From NCBI RefSeq assembly GCF_036689865.1, contig NZ_JBAHUQ010000009.1:100713-164712 (forward strand): a stretch of 64,000 nucleotides of DNA. The letters are read 5' to 3'. The first letter of the stretch is position 1; the number at the start of each line of letters is the position of its first letter. Under the pieces are notes generated by a model. The model saw only the letters and a program-made list of their open reading frames with translations, was not told the origin of the DNA and ran no database searches. This stretch comes from Magnetococcus sp. PR-3. Its GTDB lineage: Bacteria > Pseudomonadota > Magnetococcia > Magnetococcales > Magnetococcaceae. Made by a program: the position numbers and the translations under genes. Of the stretch, positions 63,583 through 64,000 are shown piece by piece.

Positions 63583-64000
63583 GCGGGTTTCCCCTTCGGG
63601 TGCCAAGCAACCGAGCTTTTTCCACAGGCCAAATAAAGAAGGGGCTGCTTATTTAAGCAGCCCCTTCTTTTATCGGTGCTTTGATCCAGTCACACACTTT
63701 AGCCTCTGCTCGCCCCCCCATGCAGGGCGCCAAGCAACCGTGTTTTTTTCCATACGCCCGATCAAGAAGGAGCGGCTGGTTTAAGCCGCCCCCTTTTTCA
63801 TCCTACCGGGTACATGCGCATGGGTATCGATGCGGTCAAAACCCCCTGGCCCCTGCTTCAGCCCCACATAGGGCGCAAAACCTCCCTGTTTTTTTTCACA
63901 GGCCAAACAGAAAAGGGGCTGCTTGTTTAAGCAGCCCCAGACTGCTGACAAACCGCACACCGGGAACGGTTGTGCGGTTTGTTGTATAATGGGGCATGTT
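63583..64000. repeat. Degenerate terminator-bearing repeats downstream of the kinase gene
   Basis: Three units about 127-146 bp apart each read GGxGCCAAGCAACCG, a T-rich run, CCA-CAGGCC, then a hairpin of the form GGGGCTGCTT-loop-AAGCAGCCCC (63636-63669 with 15-bp arms; 63767-63798 imperfect; 63915-63938). No gene is recognised in this stretch. The window ends with TATAAT at 63985 and no clear -35. Confidence 0.72.
63636..63672 (+). terminator. Terminator of the kinase gene
   Basis: AAGAAGGGGCTGCTT / AAGCAGCCCCTTCTT, 15-bp stem, 4-nt loop, followed by TTAT; about 54 nt after the kinase stop. Symmetric and so possibly bidirectional. Confidence 0.85.

Noticed and set aside
63985..63990. Promoter at the right window edge
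   Set aside because: Perfect TATAAT but no -35 at a suitable distance and the downstream gene lies outside the window.

Overview
The window is bacterial chromosome from a Gram-negative proteobacterium. It has closely packed genes on both strands, overlapping start/stop codons, signal peptides, SPOR and TolA-like envelope proteins, adenylylatable type I glutamine synthetase and P-II, MurNAc recycling genes and the EF-P beta-lysylation genes. Mixed affinities (a SUV3-type helicase common in alphaproteobacteria, EF-P lysylation and a RecBCD-like nuclease pair commoner in beta/gammaproteobacteria) would fit a deep-branching lineage such as Magnetococcales. That is a guess from gene content, not a measured placement. 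No tRNA, rRNA, insertion sequence, prophage or CRISPR array was seen.

Layout. 1-2514 (minus): a translationally coupled ABC exporter operon (ATPase, permease, GldG-like auxiliary protein cut by the window edge). 2521-4613: glnA behind a long leader with a sigma-54-type promoter. 4626-8285 (plus): two paralogous secreted HExxH proteins, an unknown acidic protein, a WbuC-type cupin and an NAD-binding epimerase-like protein. 8751-11635: a small c-type cytochrome-like protein and a CZB-domain chemoreceptor. 11723-12036: a dense cluster of perfect DnaA boxes that looks like a replication origin or major DnaA-titrating site. 12112-14995: mtaB and a CCA-adding-enzyme homologue with an altered metal site. 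15031-16200: non-coding repeat island (hairpin array, four copies of a 79-bp palindromic element, seven copies of a ~70-bp unit). 16569-23730 (minus): LOG-family protein and an AddAB-like helicase/nuclease pair. 23791-26296: a TPR/peptidoglycan-binding/alanine-lysine repeat protein and a DUF302 protein.

26639-33526 (minus): glnB, cimA, lysC, a small membrane protein, a PCMT-like methyltransferase, and amgK-murU for MurNAc salvage. 33667-42467: CBS protein, small membrane protein, spermidine-synthase-like protein, membrane-anchored H-type-lectin-like protein, ExeA/SPOR ATPase, low-complexity protein, cupin, mnmA, cyclic-nucleotide-binding protein and a secreted unknown. 43056-44450: nhaA with a leader that can form competing stems and an SD-masking hairpin. 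44424-44757: a 167-bp tandem duplication at the nhaA/thioredoxin-like junction. 44675-47897: thioredoxin-like protein, epmA, efp and divergent epmB. 47908-49146: three tandem 104-residue STAS proteins. 49356-53986: gltX, SEC-C/TPR protein, aspS. 54161-59002: TVP38-ROK-MBL operon and a SUV3-like helicase. 59275-63582: a 1435-residue Ser/Thr kinase with two families of N-terminal peptide repeats and a Sel1 array. 63583-64000: degenerate terminator-bearing repeats.

Functional threads: nitrogen control (glnA, glnB), cell-wall recycling and envelope (amgK, murU, ExeA-SPOR, TPR/PG-binding), translation quality (efp/epmA/epmB, mnmA, mtaB, gltX, aspS) and signalling (chemoreceptor, STAS triplet, cNMP protein, kinase). 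The most unusual sequences are non-coding: the DnaA-box cluster, the 15-16 kb repeat island and the nhaA leader. Coordinates and motifs were read by eye; no alignment, folding or database search was run.
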